Assembly (NCBI RefSeq): GCF_003130255.1
Contig: NZ_NRCN01000001.1
Coordinates: forward strand, 124,001-188,000
Source: Aggregatibacter kilianii
GTDB taxonomy: Bacteria; Pseudomonadota; Gammaproteobacteria; Enterobacterales; Pasteurellaceae
Reading direction: 5' to 3'
Length of the DNA: 64,000 bases
Position 1 is the first letter of the stretch; each line of letters begins with the position of its first letter. The notes under the pieces were generated by a model. That model worked only from the letters and a program-made list of their open reading frames with translations, was not told where the DNA came from and did no database searches. Shown in pieces: positions 1-8,935 of this stretch. A program made the translations under genes and the position numbers.

Positions 1-40
1 TAGAAAAAAGTAACAATACTCTTGTCTTTCGATCCAAATT

Positions 41-56
41 TGTGATCAGGCTCGCA
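41..56 (+). promoter_or_regulatory. CRP-binding site upstream of lsrA
   Basis: TGTGA at 41-45 and TCGCA at 52-56 are separated by six bases, one mismatch from the CRP consensus TGTGA-N6-TCACA. The centre lies at 48.5, about 61.5 bp upstream of the start point expected from the -10-like TATAGA at 99-104, which is the usual class I CRP spacing. Catabolite control of lsr operons by cAMP-CRP is established in enteric bacteria and fits here. Confidence 0.7.
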
Positions 57-78
57 GAAATTTTTAAAGATTACACAT

Positions 79-104
79 AACATTCTGAAAAAATGTTTTA
101 TAGA
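79..104 (+). promoter_or_regulatory. lsr promoter with candidate repressor operator
   Basis: A perfect inverted repeat AACATT-N7-AATGTT occupies 79-97, directly upstream of the -10-like hexamer TATAGA at 99-104. No good -35 is visible, which suits an activator-dependent promoter. The repeat is a plausible operator for LsrR, whose gene would be expected just upstream, outside the window. The operator assignment is inference; no DNA-binding protein gene is present here to test it. Confidence 0.45.
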
Positions 105-138
105 AAATACATTTGTTCATGTGTATATGGTGGGTAAA

Positions 139-1656
139 ATGCAAACTCAAGTTTCCGAACGGCCATGTTTAATTTCCGCCCGAAATATCAGTAAATCTTT
201 TTCCGGTGTGGAAGTATTAAAAGCAATTGATTTTTCTTTATATGCAGGTGAAGTGCACGCCTTATTGGGCGGCAATGGTGCAGGCAAATCCACGCTGGTT
301 AAAATCATTGCCGGTATTCAGCCACAAGATAGTGGTGAATTGCTCATTCATGGCACATTGCAACATAAGCTGTCGCCGAAAAAAGCCCATCAGCTTGGCA
401 TTTATCTGGTGCCGCAAGAACCGTTGTTATTTCCGAATTTAACGGTGAAAGAAAATATTCTGTTCGGTTTGCCCCGCAACGAAAAAACATCGGAAAAACT
501 GACCGCACTTTTGCACGAATTAAATTCTCATTTGAAGTTGGAAATGCCTGCCGGTTTATTAGAAGTGGCAGATCAACAGTTGGTAGAGATTATGCGCGGG
601 CTCATGCGCAATGCGTCTATTTTGATTTTAGACGAACCGACCGCTTCACTAACGCCCGTTGAAACGGAGAATTTATTTAAAAAAATCCAATCCTTACTGG
701 ATAAAGGCGTTGGGATTGTTTTCATCTCTCACAAATTGCCTGAAGTGTGGAAAATTTCTCATCGCATTAGTGTTATGCGTGACGGTTACATCGCCTTAAG
801 CGGTAAAACTGCCGAATTAAATAAAGACGAAGTAATCACCGCGATTACCCCGAAAGCTAAAAATGCCCAACTCACCGAAAGCCAAAAATTGTGGCTGGAA
901 TTGCCCGGCCACCATCGAATAAAGCGTAATGATAAACCGATTCTGAAAGTCGTTAATCTGACAGGAGAGGGGTTTAAAAATATTTCCCTCGACATTTATC
1001 CCGGTGAAATTCTAGGCTTGGCAGGCGTGGTGGGAGCCGGGCGTACCGAACTTGCGGAAACCCTGTATGGCCTACGCAAACAAAAGTGCGGTCAGATTTT
1101 TTTTAATTTTCATGAGATCAGTGATTGCGATACCAAAGCACGGTTGGAGCAGGGCATTGTTTATTTGCCGGAAGACCGTCAAGCTTCAGGGTTATATTTG
1201 GACTCACCACTGACATGGAATGTGTGTGGGCTGACCTATAACAACATGGGATTCTGGTTGGATACGAAAAAGGAAAGTGCCATTTTAGAACGTTATCATC
1301 GGGCGATAGGAATTAAATTCAGTGATAAGCAGCAAGCGGCCAGAACCTTATCCGGCGGAAATCAACAAAAAGTTTTGATTGCCAAATGTTTAGAGGCGGA
1401 TCCTGCATTGTTAATCGTGGACGAACCGACTCGCGGAGTCGATGTGGGTGCGCGTGCCGATATTTATCAATTGATCAAGAATATTGCCAAGCAGAATGTC
1501 GCAATCTTGTTTATTTCTTCCGACTTAGAAGAAATTGAGAAAATGTCCCAACGGGTATTGGTGATGCATGATGGACAAATCAGTGATTCGTTAATCGGTG
1601 AGGCGATTAATACCAACCGCATTATGCAAATGGCGTTCGGCAGTTCACATACATAA
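139..1656 (+). CDS. lsrA: AI-2 ABC transporter ATP-binding protein LsrA
   Basis: This is the double ATPase that powers uptake of the quorum-sensing signal autoinducer-2 through LsrC and LsrD. Two ABC domains are visible. The first has a Walker [10 protein letters not shown] near residue 50 and a Walker [10 protein letters not shown]. The second has a GVVGAGRTE loop, a clear LSGGNQQKV signature and [10 protein letters not shown]. The first domain lacks a canonical LSGGQ, as is usual for sugar-type importers with fused ATPases. The ATG at 139 is chosen because the product then begins MQT, as in the E. coli protein, and GGTGGG precedes it; GTG at 121 and ATG at 127 are alternatives. It is the first gene of the lsrACDBFG operon. 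Confidence 0.93.
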   Translation: MQTQVSERPCLISARNISKSFSGVEVLKAIDFSLYAGEVHALLGGNGAGKSTLVKIIAGIQPQDSGELLIHGTLQHKLSPKKAHQLGIYLVPQEPLLFPNLTVKENILFGLPRNEKTSEKLTALLHELNSHLKLEMPAGLLEVADQQLVEIMRGLMRNASILILDEPTASLTPVETENLFKKIQSLLDKGVGIVFISHKLPEVWKISHRISVMRDGYIALSGKTAELNKDEVITAITPKAKNAQLTESQKLWLELPGHHRIKRNDKPILKVVNLTGEGFKNISLDIYPGEILGLAGVVGAGRTELAETLYGLRKQKCGQIFFNFHEISDCDTKARLEQGIVYLPEDRQASGLYLDSPLTWNVCGLTYNNMGFWLDTKKESAILERYHRAIGIKFSDKQQAARTLSGGNQQKVLIAKCLEADPALLIVDEPTRGVDVGARADIYQLIKNIAKQNVAILFISSDLEEIEKMSQRVLVMHDGQISDSLIGEAINTNRIMQMAFGSSHT

Positions 1657-1666
1657 GGAGAAGGGG

Positions 1667-2695
1667 ATGTGGAAATTAATGTTGAAACTCATTCAAGATA
1701 ACCGTGAACTGACCATTCTCATTGCTATTGGATTGTTATTTTTATTGTTGGGGTTTGTAGGCAACGGGTTCCATTTACAAACGATAACCATGGTTTTTAG
1801 CTCTGCCCAAATTGTGATTCTGTTGGCAATTGGGGCGACTTTTGTGATTTTAACCCGCAATATTGATGTTTCCGTGGGATCCACCATGGGACTGAGCTCG
1901 GTAATTGTCGGTAGCCTGTTAAACTCGGGTTATGACTTAACTTCTGCCTTTCTTCTTACCTTATGCTGCGGTTTGACTGCGGGGCTGCTAAATGGCGTAT
2001 TGGTCGCAACGTTACGTATCCCTGCCATTGTGGCGACTTTAGGGACATTGGGGTTATATAAAGGCATCATGCTGTTAATTACTGGCGGGAAATGGATTGA
2101 AGGTTTGCCGCAACAGCTAAAAACCTTATCCGAACCCATTTTTTTACATATTTCCCCCATCGGTTGGGTACTGCTTATTCTGATTCTTACCGCCTATTAC
2201 TTCTTAACCAAGTTACCTGCCGGACGTAATTTTTATGCGGTCGGCGATAATCTGCAAGGGGCAATGCAACTTGGAGTGCATATTGATTGGGTGAGAATTG
2301 TCGCTTTTTCCATAAATGGTATGACGGCAGCTCTGGCGGGTATTGTTTTTGCCTCACAAATCGGTTTTGTGCCGAATTCCACCGGTAATGGTTTGGAAAT
2401 GAAAGCCATTGCCGCTTGCGTGTTGGGCGGTATCAGTTTGCTTGGCGGGGCAGGTAATCTAATCGGTGCGGTGCTTGGCGCCTATTTCTTAATTCAAATC
2501 GATACGATTTTAGTGCTACTCAAAGTGCCGGCGTATTGGAATAATTTTGTTGCAGGGATTGTGCTGTTGGCGGTGTTGGTTTTCGACGGACGCATTCGCG
2601 TGATGATCGCTAATAATTTGAAATTACAACGTTATGCCCGTTTCTTAAAAGAAGAAAATTCCGCTGGCGTTGAAGTCAAAGTGCGGTCGAAATAG
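1667..2695 (+). CDS. lsrC: AI-2 ABC transporter permease LsrC
   Basis: Integral membrane subunit of the AI-2 importer, about 342 residues, almost entirely hydrophobic with roughly ten membrane segments, of the RbsC/LsrC family. The family loop [13 protein letters not shown] lies near residue 265. The start at 1667 follows a strong AAGGAGAAGGGG ribosome site and lies 10 bp after the lsrA stop; in-frame sequence further upstream overlaps lsrA and is not needed. An uptake signal (AAAGTGCGGTC at about 2678-2688) forms the last codons and encodes KVRSK, so the USS is part of the reading frame here. Confidence 0.93.
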   Translation: MWKLMLKLIQDNRELTILIAIGLLFLLLGFVGNGFHLQTITMVFSSAQIVILLAIGATFVILTRNIDVSVGSTMGLSSVIVGSLLNSGYDLTSAFLLTLCCGLTAGLLNGVLVATLRIPAIVATLGTLGLYKGIMLLITGGKWIEGLPQQLKTLSEPIFLHISPIGWVLLILILTAYYFLTKLPAGRNFYAVGDNLQGAMQLGVHIDWVRIVAFSINGMTAALAGIVFASQIGFVPNSTGNGLEMKAIAACVLGGISLLGGAGNLIGAVLGAYFLIQIDTILVLLKVPAYWNNFVAGIVLLAVLVFDGRIRVMIANNLKLQRYARFLKEENSAGVEVKVRSK

Positions 2696-2708
2696 GGAGA
2701 GAATGGTT

Positions 2709-3713
2709 ATGTTGGCATTGAAAAGATACGGTTGGGAATTGGCGCTATTATGTTTGGTCATCATTGAAATCCTTGGGTTTGGCGCTTTTAACCCACGTAT
2801 GCTGGATCTGAATGTCTTGTTATATAGCACCAGTGATTTTATTTATATCGGCATGCTTGCTTTGCCATTGACCATGATTATCGTTAGCGGCGGTATGGAC
2901 ATTTCTTTCGGTTCCACCGTCGGCTTATGTGCTATTACTTTAGGTGTCTTGTTTAAAGCGGATGTGCCGTTGATGCTGGCAATTCCGCTGACCTTTGCGG
3001 TCGGTGTGTTATGCGGCTTAATTAACGCAGGCTTGATTCTTTATACCAAAGTGAATCCATTGGTGATTACGCTTGGTACCATGTATTTGTTCGGAGGTGG
3101 GGCGTTATTATTATCCGGTTTTGCCGGCGCCACAGGTTATGAAGGTATTGGCGGATTTCCCGATGCCTTACTGGATTTTGCCAATCAAACCTTATTCGAT
3201 ATTCCAACACCGATTCTGTATTTTCTGTTAATGACACTGATTTTTTGGTTATTAATGCACAAAACGACCATTGGCAGAAGTACCTTTTTAATTGGGCAAA
3301 GCGACCGAACTTCACGTTACAGTGCTGTGCCGATTCGTCGCACTTTGTTTCTGATTTATTCTTTTATCGGCATTATTGCCGCTTTTGTTGCCGTGCTGTT
3401 GGTGTCTTATTTTGGTTCTGCCCGTTCCGATTTGGGAAGTTCGCTCTTAATGCCCGTATTAACGGCTGTGGTACTGGGTGGAGCAAATATTTATGGAGGT
3501 TCCGGCTCCATTATTGGTACGGCAATTGCCGCTATGCTTATCGGTTATTTGCAACAAGGTTTGCAGATGATTGGTATTTCCAATGAAATTTCCGGTGCGT
3601 TATCGGGCGCATTACTTATTATCGTGTTAATCGGCAAATCTATCAGTTTGCATTACGCTGCCATCATGCAATGGATCCGCCGACGGACCGAACGTCAGAC
3701 AGTAGTAGATTAA
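2709..3713 (+). CDS. lsrD: AI-2 ABC transporter permease LsrD
   Basis: Second membrane permease of the AI-2 importer, about 334 residues and paralogous to LsrC. The motif SGGMDISFGSTVGL near residue 60 and the GGANIYGGSGSIIGT loop near residue 258 are typical of this sugar permease family. Two ATGs lie close together at 2703 and 2709; the second sits seven bases after GGGAGAG and is preferred. It follows lsrC by 13 bp and precedes lsrB by 33 bp, in line with one transcript. Confidence 0.92.
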   Translation: MLALKRYGWELALLCLVIIEILGFGAFNPRMLDLNVLLYSTSDFIYIGMLALPLTMIIVSGGMDISFGSTVGLCAITLGVLFKADVPLMLAIPLTFAVGVLCGLINAGLILYTKVNPLVITLGTMYLFGGGALLLSGFAGATGYEGIGGFPDALLDFANQTLFDIPTPILYFLLMTLIFWLLMHKTTIGRSTFLIGQSDRTSRYSAVPIRRTLFLIYSFIGIIAAFVAVLLVSYFGSARSDLGSSLLMPVLTAVVLGGANIYGGSGSIIGTAIAAMLIGYLQQGLQMIGISNEISGALSGALLIIVLIGKSISLHYAAIMQWIRRRTERQTVVD

Positions 3714-3746
3714 TTATGTAAAACTCAATTGAGAGGAGAACGTATT

Positions 3747-4763
3747 ATGAAAACACGCGTAAAAATCACCGCACTTTCCGTATTACTCGGCTTATCTGTG
3801 GTGACAACGGCACAGGCCGCCGATCGTATCGCCTTTATTCCTAAATTGGTAGGGGTCGGCTTCTTCACCAGCGGCGGGCAAGGTGCTACCGAAATGGGAA
3901 AAACCTTGGGCGTGAATGTCACTTATGATGGTCCAACCGAGCCAAGCGTTTCCAACCAAGTACAATTGATTAATAACTTTGTTAACCAGGGTTATAACGC
4001 CATTGTTGTGTCTGCGGTTTCTCCCGATGGGTTATGTTCCACCTTACAGCGGGCCATGAAACGGGGCGTGAAAGTGCTGACTTGGGACTCCGACACCAAA
4101 CCGGAATGTCGCAGCTATTACATTAACCAAGGCACACCGGAACAGTTAGGTTCTATGTTGGTGAATATGGCTGCTAATCAAATCAGTAAACCGAAAGCCA
4201 AAGTGGCATTTTTCTATTCTAGCCCAACCGTAACCGACCAAAACCAATGGGTGAAAGAAGCAAAAGCAAAAATTGCCAAAGATTATCCGGAATGGGAAAT
4301 CGTGACGACCCAATTCGGTTACAACGATGCAATTAAATCCCTACAAACCGCCGAAGGTATTTTAAAAGCTTATCCGGATTTAGATGCGATTATCGCACCG
4401 GACGCCAACGCCTTGCCGGCGGCCGCACAAGCTGCAGAAAATCTGAAAGTAAATTCTGTGGTCATCGTCGGATTCAGTACGCCGAATGTGATGCGTCCTT
4501 ATGTGAAACGCGGCACGGTAAAACAATTCGGCTTATGGGATGTGGTGCAACAAGGCAAAATTTCCGTGGCTGCCGCCAATGCATTGCTTAAAGGTGAAAA
4601 ACTAAATGTGGGCGATAAATTAAATGTACAAGGTATCGGCACCATTGAAGTATCGCCGAATAAAGTGCAAGGCTATGAATATGAAGCGGATGGCAACGGC
4701 GTTATTTTATTGCCTGAACGTGTAGTGTTTACCAAAGACAATATCGATAATTACAATTTCTAG
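3747..4763 (+). CDS. lsrB: Periplasmic AI-2-binding protein LsrB
   Basis: Substrate-binding protein that captures phosphorylation-free AI-2 in the periplasm and delivers it to LsrCD. The product of about 338 residues starts with a signal peptide ([20 protein letters not shown], cleavage likely after AQA near residue 24), followed by a periplasmic binding protein fold of the RbsB type. The start at 3747 follows GAGAGGAG. The order ACDB agrees with other lsr operons. Aggregatibacter can also use a second ribose-type protein for AI-2; this one is the operon-encoded member. Confidence 0.92.
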   Translation: MKTRVKITALSVLLGLSVVTTAQAADRIAFIPKLVGVGFFTSGGQGATEMGKTLGVNVTYDGPTEPSVSNQVQLINNFVNQGYNAIVVSAVSPDGLCSTLQRAMKRGVKVLTWDSDTKPECRSYYINQGTPEQLGSMLVNMAANQISKPKAKVAFFYSSPTVTDQNQWVKEAKAKIAKDYPEWEIVTTQFGYNDAIKSLQTAEGILKAYPDLDAIIAPDANALPAAAQAAENLKVNSVVIVGFSTPNVMRPYVKRGTVKQFGLWDVVQQGKISVAAANALLKGEKLNVGDKLNVQGIGTIEVSPNKVQGYEYEADGNGVILLPERVVFTKDNIDNYNF

Positions 4764-4779
4764 TTGAGGAGAGTATTCA

Positions 4780-5658
4780 ATGGCTGATTTAGATGATATC
4801 AGAGACGGCAAAGATTTCAGTTTGGATCGACCGCAAACCAATCAGGCTTTTTATTTAAAAGGCGCGGGGGCGTTGGATTGGGGAATGCAATCCCGTTTGG
4901 CTAATATTTTTAATCCGAAAACCGGCAGAACTATTATGCTTGCCTTCGATCATGGGTATTTTCAAGGACCGACAACCGGGTTGGAACGTATCGATCTGCA
5001 TATTGCACCGCTTTTTGAATATACCGATGTGTTGATGTGTACCCGTGGAATTTTGCGCAGCGTTGTGCCGCCGGCAACCCGAAAACCGGTCGTACTTCGT
5101 GCCTCCGGGGCGAATTCTATTCTTACCGAATTATCTAACGAAGCGGTGGCGGTGTGCGTGGAAGACGCCTTGCGCTTAAATGTTTCCGCGATGGCGGCGC
5201 AGGTATATATTGGTTCGCAATATGAACACCAATCCATCAAAAATATTATCCAATTGGTCGATCAAGGCACCCGTTATGGTATGCCAACCATGGCGGTGAC
5301 GGGGGTCGGTAAGGATATGGCACGTGATCAGCGTTATTTCTCATTAGCAAGCCGTATTGCCGCGGAAATGGGCGCACATATTATCAAAACCTATTATGTA
5401 GATAGCGGTTTTGAGCGTGTTACCGCAGGCTGTCCGGTACCAATCGTAATTGCCGGCGGCAAAAAATTGCCGGAGCAAGAGGCGTTGGATATGTGCTATA
5501 AAGCCATCGACCAAGGCGCGTCCGGCGTGGATATGGGACGTAATATCTTCCAATCCGAAGCGCCGATAGCCATGTTAAAAGCGGTTCATGCCATTGTTCA
5601 TGGCGGAGAAAATGCAGAAAAAGCCTATCATCTGTATCTGCACGAAAAAAACGCATAG
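4780..5658 (+). CDS. lsrF: 3-hydroxy-5-phosphonooxypentane-2,4-dione thiolase LsrF
   Basis: Cytoplasmic enzyme that acts on the isomerised phospho-AI-2 and transfers its acetyl group to coenzyme A. The 292-residue product has a class I aldolase-like TIM barrel: [12 protein letters not shown] near residue 53, and [10 protein letters not shown] with the expected active-site lysine near residue 203. The ribosome site is GAGGAGAG, 16 bp after lsrB. Length and neighbourhood match LsrF rather than fructose-bisphosphate aldolase FbaB, its nearest relative. Confidence 0.92.
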   Translation: MADLDDIRDGKDFSLDRPQTNQAFYLKGAGALDWGMQSRLANIFNPKTGRTIMLAFDHGYFQGPTTGLERIDLHIAPLFEYTDVLMCTRGILRSVVPPATRKPVVLRASGANSILTELSNEAVAVCVEDALRLNVSAMAAQVYIGSQYEHQSIKNIIQLVDQGTRYGMPTMAVTGVGKDMARDQRYFSLASRIAAEMGAHIIKTYYVDSGFERVTAGCPVPIVIAGGKKLPEQEALDMCYKAIDQGASGVDMGRNIFQSEAPIAMLKAVHAIVHGGENAEKAYHLYLHEKNA

Positions 5659-5730
5659 TTTAACCAGATTCCTCCCTGTTCGGGGAGGACATCTTTTACT
5701 TTTCATTCTTTTGCAATTAAGGAGTTTATT

Positions 5731-6039
5731 ATGTTTGCAATGTTGGTGGAAATTAATATTAAGGAAGGAAAAGAACAAGAGTTTTTAGAAGTATTTAAAC
5801 GAAATTATCTGGGAACGCGACAAGAACCGGGGAATTTGCGTTTTGACGTATTGCGTGATCCCGACGTAAGAACCCGTTTTTATGCTTATGAAGTGTATGT
5901 GGACGAGGCGGCACTGGAAGAACACCGCAAAACAGTCCATTATCATCGTTGTGTTACCGAACTTGAACCGTTGATGACCGGTAGTCGAAGTAAAAAAATC
6001 TTTGAATGGGTCTTTCCGGAAACGGTTAACGAGGAATGA
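5731..6039 (+). CDS. lsrG: Phospho-AI-2 isomerase LsrG
   Basis: Small ferredoxin-fold monooxygenase-type protein (antibiotic biosynthesis monooxygenase superfamily) of 102 residues, slightly longer than the E. coli protein. LsrG isomerises phospho-AI-2 before LsrF acts. Typical features are the start MFAMLVEINI, FLEVFKRNYLGTRQEPGN and the HYHR segment near residue 71. The ribosome site AAGGAG lies at 5719-5724. It is the last gene of the operon; a 73-bp gap separates it from lsrF, and a strong terminator follows. Confidence 0.9.
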   Translation: MFAMLVEINIKEGKEQEFLEVFKRNYLGTRQEPGNLRFDVLRDPDVRTRFYAYEVYVDEAALEEHRKTVHYHRCVTELEPLMTGSRSKKIFEWVFPETVNEE

Positions 6040-6081
6040 GGTCAAAGTGCGGTCGTTTTATCCGATGTTTTTTTAATACAA

Positions 6082-6109
6082 AAAAGGCTTAGAACATTCT
6101 AAGCCTTTT
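6082..6109. terminator. Bidirectional terminator between lsrG and pykA
   Basis: A perfect 13-bp inverted repeat (AAAAGGCTTAGAA, two-base loop CA, then its complement) is flanked by A-rich sequence on the left and T-rich sequence on the right. It lies between convergent genes and can stop transcripts from both sides. A USS (6044-6053) sits just upstream but is not part of the stem. Confidence 0.9.
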
Positions 6110-6127
6110 GTTATTTCTTAGTCGTTA

Positions 6128-7567
6128 TTATTCCACAATAAGAATACGACTGGTATTAGAACTGCTTTGATCTGATTCAGCGCCTTGGGTGAGTAACACA
6201 ACATCGCCCGTCATTAAGAAACCTTTATCTTTCAATAAAGCAATGGCTTTTTGGGCGCCTTCCATCGTACGGCTGACACCATCGTAGAACACAGGTGTTA
6301 CGCCACGATATAACGCACAAAGATTTAATGTATTTTGGTTACGGGATAAGGCGAAAATCGGTAAACCGGAACTAATACGGGACATTAATAGAGGAGTGCG
6401 ACCACTACTGGTCATAGCAATAATGGCACTTACGCCTTTCATGTGGTTGGCAGCAAACATTGTTGACATGGCGATGGTTTCTTCGATGTTGTCAAATTCA
6501 ATGTTCATGCGGTGGTGAGATACGCTTGCTCCCGGCATTTTTTCTGCACCCAAGCACACTTTGGCCATAGTAGCTACGGTTTCGGCAGGGTATTGACCGG
6601 CAGCGGTTTCGGCAGAAAGCATCACTGCGTCGGTACCGTCTAATACGGCGTTAGCGACGTCCATCACTTCAGCACGGGTTGGCATTGGGTTGCTGATCAT
6701 GGATTCCATCATTTGGGTTGCAGTGATAACAACACGGTTTAATTTACGGGAACGACGGATTAATTTCTTTTGTACCGCCACTAATTCCGGATCACCGATT
6801 TCAACACCCAAGTCACCACGGGCAACCATGATAACGTCAGAGGCTAAAATGATATCGTCCATCGCTTCATCGGTAGCAACCGCTTCGGCACGTTCTACTT
6901 TTGCAACAATTTTCGCATTTAAACCGGCTTCTTTAGCCAATCGACGGGCATAGTTTAAGTCTTCACCACAACGAGGGAAAGACACGGCCAAGTAATCAAC
7001 GCCGATACGGGCTGCAGTAATAATGTCCGCTTTATCTTTATCGGTTAACGCGTCAGCAGATAAACCGCCGCCTAATTTGTTGATACCTTTGTTGTTGGAT
7101 AGTGGACCGCCGACAGTCACTTCGGTAAAGACTTTTGCGCCTTCGGTAGCTAATACTTTTAATTGTACGCGACCATCGTCTAATAACAAAATATCGCCCG
7201 GTACCACGTCTTGAGGTAGGGTTTTATAGTCTAAACCAACAGCTTCTTGCGTACCTTCGCCTTTCGGTAATTCGGCATCTAAAATAAATTTATCACCGAT
7301 GTTTAAGAAAATTTTGCCGTCTTTAAATGTGGATACGCGAATTTTAGGGCCTTGTAAGTCACCTAAGATTGCTACGGTTCTGCCTAATTTTTTAGCAATT
7401 TCACGCACTTTTTCTGCACGTCCGATATGGTCTTCCGGTGTACCATGTGAGAAGTTCATGCGCACAACATTAGCGCCCGCAGCGATGATTTTTTCTAAAT
7501 TGTTACCACGGTCGGTTGACGGACCCATAGTACATACAATTTTCGTTCTTCTTAGTCTTCTAGACAT
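6128..7567 (-). CDS. pykA: Pyruvate kinase
   Basis: Converts phosphoenolpyruvate and ADP to pyruvate and ATP, the last step of glycolysis. The 479-residue product begins [21 protein letters not shown] and contains the family signature with the catalytic lysine ([11 protein letters not shown]) and [12 protein letters not shown] near residue 265, followed by [11 protein letters not shown]. Length matches the type II enzyme of H. influenzae. The start at 7567 follows GGAG at the right distance; in-frame upstream sequence lies in the leader. Confidence 0.95.
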   Translation of the reverse strand: MSRRLRRTKIVCTMGPSTDRGNNLEKIIAAGANVVRMNFSHGTPEDHIGRAEKVREIAKKLGRTVAILGDLQGPKIRVSTFKDGKIFLNIGDKFILDAELPKGEGTQEAVGLDYKTLPQDVVPGDILLLDDGRVQLKVLATEGAKVFTEVTVGGPLSNNKGINKLGGGLSADALTDKDKADIITAARIGVDYLAVSFPRCGEDLNYARRLAKEAGLNAKIVAKVERAEAVATDEAMDDIILASDVIMVARGDLGVEIGDPELVAVQKKLIRRSRKLNRVVITATQMMESMISNPMPTRAEVMDVANAVLDGTDAVMLSAETAAGQYPAETVATMAKVCLGAEKMPGASVSHHRMNIEFDNIEETIAMSTMFAANHMKGVSAIIAMTSSGRTPLLMSRISSGLPIFALSRNQNTLNLCALYRGVTPVFYDGVSRTMEGAQKAIALLKDKGFLMTGDVVLLTQGAESDQSSSNTSRILIVE

Positions 7568-7652
7568 TAAAATTCTCCGTAAATAGTTGTATTGTAGAAA
7601 CTTTCTATTAGCGAGCAATTTTTCATCAATTACCCACAAAAAACTGAGCGGT

Positions 7653-7688
7653 ATTATACGCCGAAAATAAAATTAGATCGAGATCACA
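7653..7688 (-). promoter_or_regulatory. pykA promoter with CRP-like half-site
   Basis: On the minus strand a perfect -10 TATAAT (7653-7658) lies about 85 bp upstream of the pykA start. TGTGATCTCGATC (7676-7688) upstream resembles one good CRP half-site followed by a weak second half. The spacing to the -10 is shorter than the usual class II arrangement, so CRP control is only possible. Confidence 0.45.
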
Positions 7689-7761
7689 TTTTAGAAAAAA
7701 GTCCTTGCAAAAAGGAAAAAGCACTTAGTTTTGCTCATTTTCAATGTGTTGTAATAAACCC

Positions 7762-7802
7762 AAAGTGCGGTTAAAAATTCATTTATTTTTTGACCGCACT
7801 TT
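7762..7802 (-). terminator. Inverted uptake-signal pair downstream of nrdB
   Basis: AAAGTGCGGT at 7762-7771 and its complement at 7793-7802 can form a 10-bp stem with a 21-base AT-rich loop just after the nrdB stop. Inverted USS pairs commonly serve as intrinsic terminators in Pasteurellaceae. Confidence 0.65.
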
Positions 7803-7811
7803 TCGTTTACT

Positions 7812-8801
7812 TTAGAACAAATCCTCCGCTGTGATTTGTTTCATTTTTTTGCTGTAATCGGTGGAGCGTTTATTGAAAAAGTCGGTTTCTTTGGTAGACA
7901 GAATTTCGATATCAAACCATTCCGTTTCTTTTAATTGTTCCGGATTAATGTTGTAAACCGGTTCCAACCCTAACGCCTGTAACGAATTGTTATATCGGTT
8001 AGCAATATAGTTTTCCACGGTAGCTTTGCTTAGAAAATCCAATTCGCCGTCTTCAAAAATCCAGTTCAAAATTTCTTTTTCAGCCGTAAAGGCTTGGTCG
8101 GCAAGTTCTTTTAGTTCAGTGAAGAAAGCATCGGTGAATAATTCAGGTTGTTCTTCACGCAAGATGCCATAAAGGGTAATACCAAACCGACCGTGGATTT
8201 CCTCTTCTTTAGAGGTAGCTTCCACGGCGTTGGAAATGCCTTTGAATAGATTTTTATGTTTATTGAAGCTCATCATGATGACAAATTGGCTGAATAATGA
8301 AATGTGTTCCACAAATAGGGAAAACATGATTAACGATAATACGAAGTCTTGTTGGCTAACGTCTTTTTTACGCATAAAGGCTTCCATGTATTCGATACGC
8401 GCCATGATGGCTTTGTATTGGCGCACATTAAGGAACATTTCATTAAGACCTAATTTTTCTAATAAGAACGAGTAAGCGTCTTTATGACGAATTTCCGATT
8501 CAAGAAAACTGCCGCCCACATCTTCAATTTCCGGCTTTGGGAAGTAGTTATATAAATTGCCCCAGAAACGTTTGACGCTCACTTCAATTTGTGAAATCGC
8601 CAACATGGTTTTGGTGATAACGGAACGTTCCACATCGCTGATATGTGTACGAAAATCCTGAATATCTCCGGTGAAATTAAATTCCGTGTGTAACCAATAA
8701 GAGTGGCGAATGGCATCTTTAAATTCTAAAAGTTCCGGATATTCGTAAGGTTTAATTTCAAAGCGTGGAACAAACAAGCTGCGTTTTTGGGTGGCATTCA
8801 T
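7812..8801 (-). CDS. nrdB: Ribonucleotide reductase radical-generating subunit, class Id-like
   Basis: Small subunit that holds the dinuclear metal centre and starts the radical for deoxynucleotide synthesis by NrdA. At 329 residues it is about 45 shorter than the usual class Ia NrdB of Haemophilus. The metal ligands can be placed by spacing: E73 (where E. coli has an aspartate), E103, H106, E165, E200 and H203, with a tyrosine at 110, four after H106. No ATP-cone precedes the ferritin-like domain. This pattern and the short partner fit class Id enzymes, known from Flavobacterium johnsoniae and Actinobacillus ureae to use manganese; the metal here is inferred. Confidence 0.85.
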   Translation of the reverse strand: MNATQKRSLFVPRFEIKPYEYPELLEFKDAIRHSYWLHTEFNFTGDIQDFRTHISDVERSVITKTMLAISQIEVSVKRFWGNLYNYFPKPEIEDVGGSFLESEIRHKDAYSFLLEKLGLNEMFLNVRQYKAIMARIEYMEAFMRKKDVSQQDFVLSLIMFSLFVEHISLFSQFVIMMSFNKHKNLFKGISNAVEATSKEEEIHGRFGITLYGILREEQPELFTDAFFTELKELADQAFTAEKEILNWIFEDGELDFLSKATVENYIANRYNNSLQALGLEPVYNINPEQLKETEWFDIEILSTKETDFFNKRSTDYSKKMKQITAEDLF

Positions 8802-8935
8802 TTTGTAATCCTCGTGATTTATATATTATTAATGGCAGGCTACCAATCTGTTTTATAAAATTTGGCACGAGCTAGAAAGCCGCGCCATCGTTGTTTTAAT
8901 AGGATGAAAAGTGCGGTGAAATTTTTCAGCGTTTT

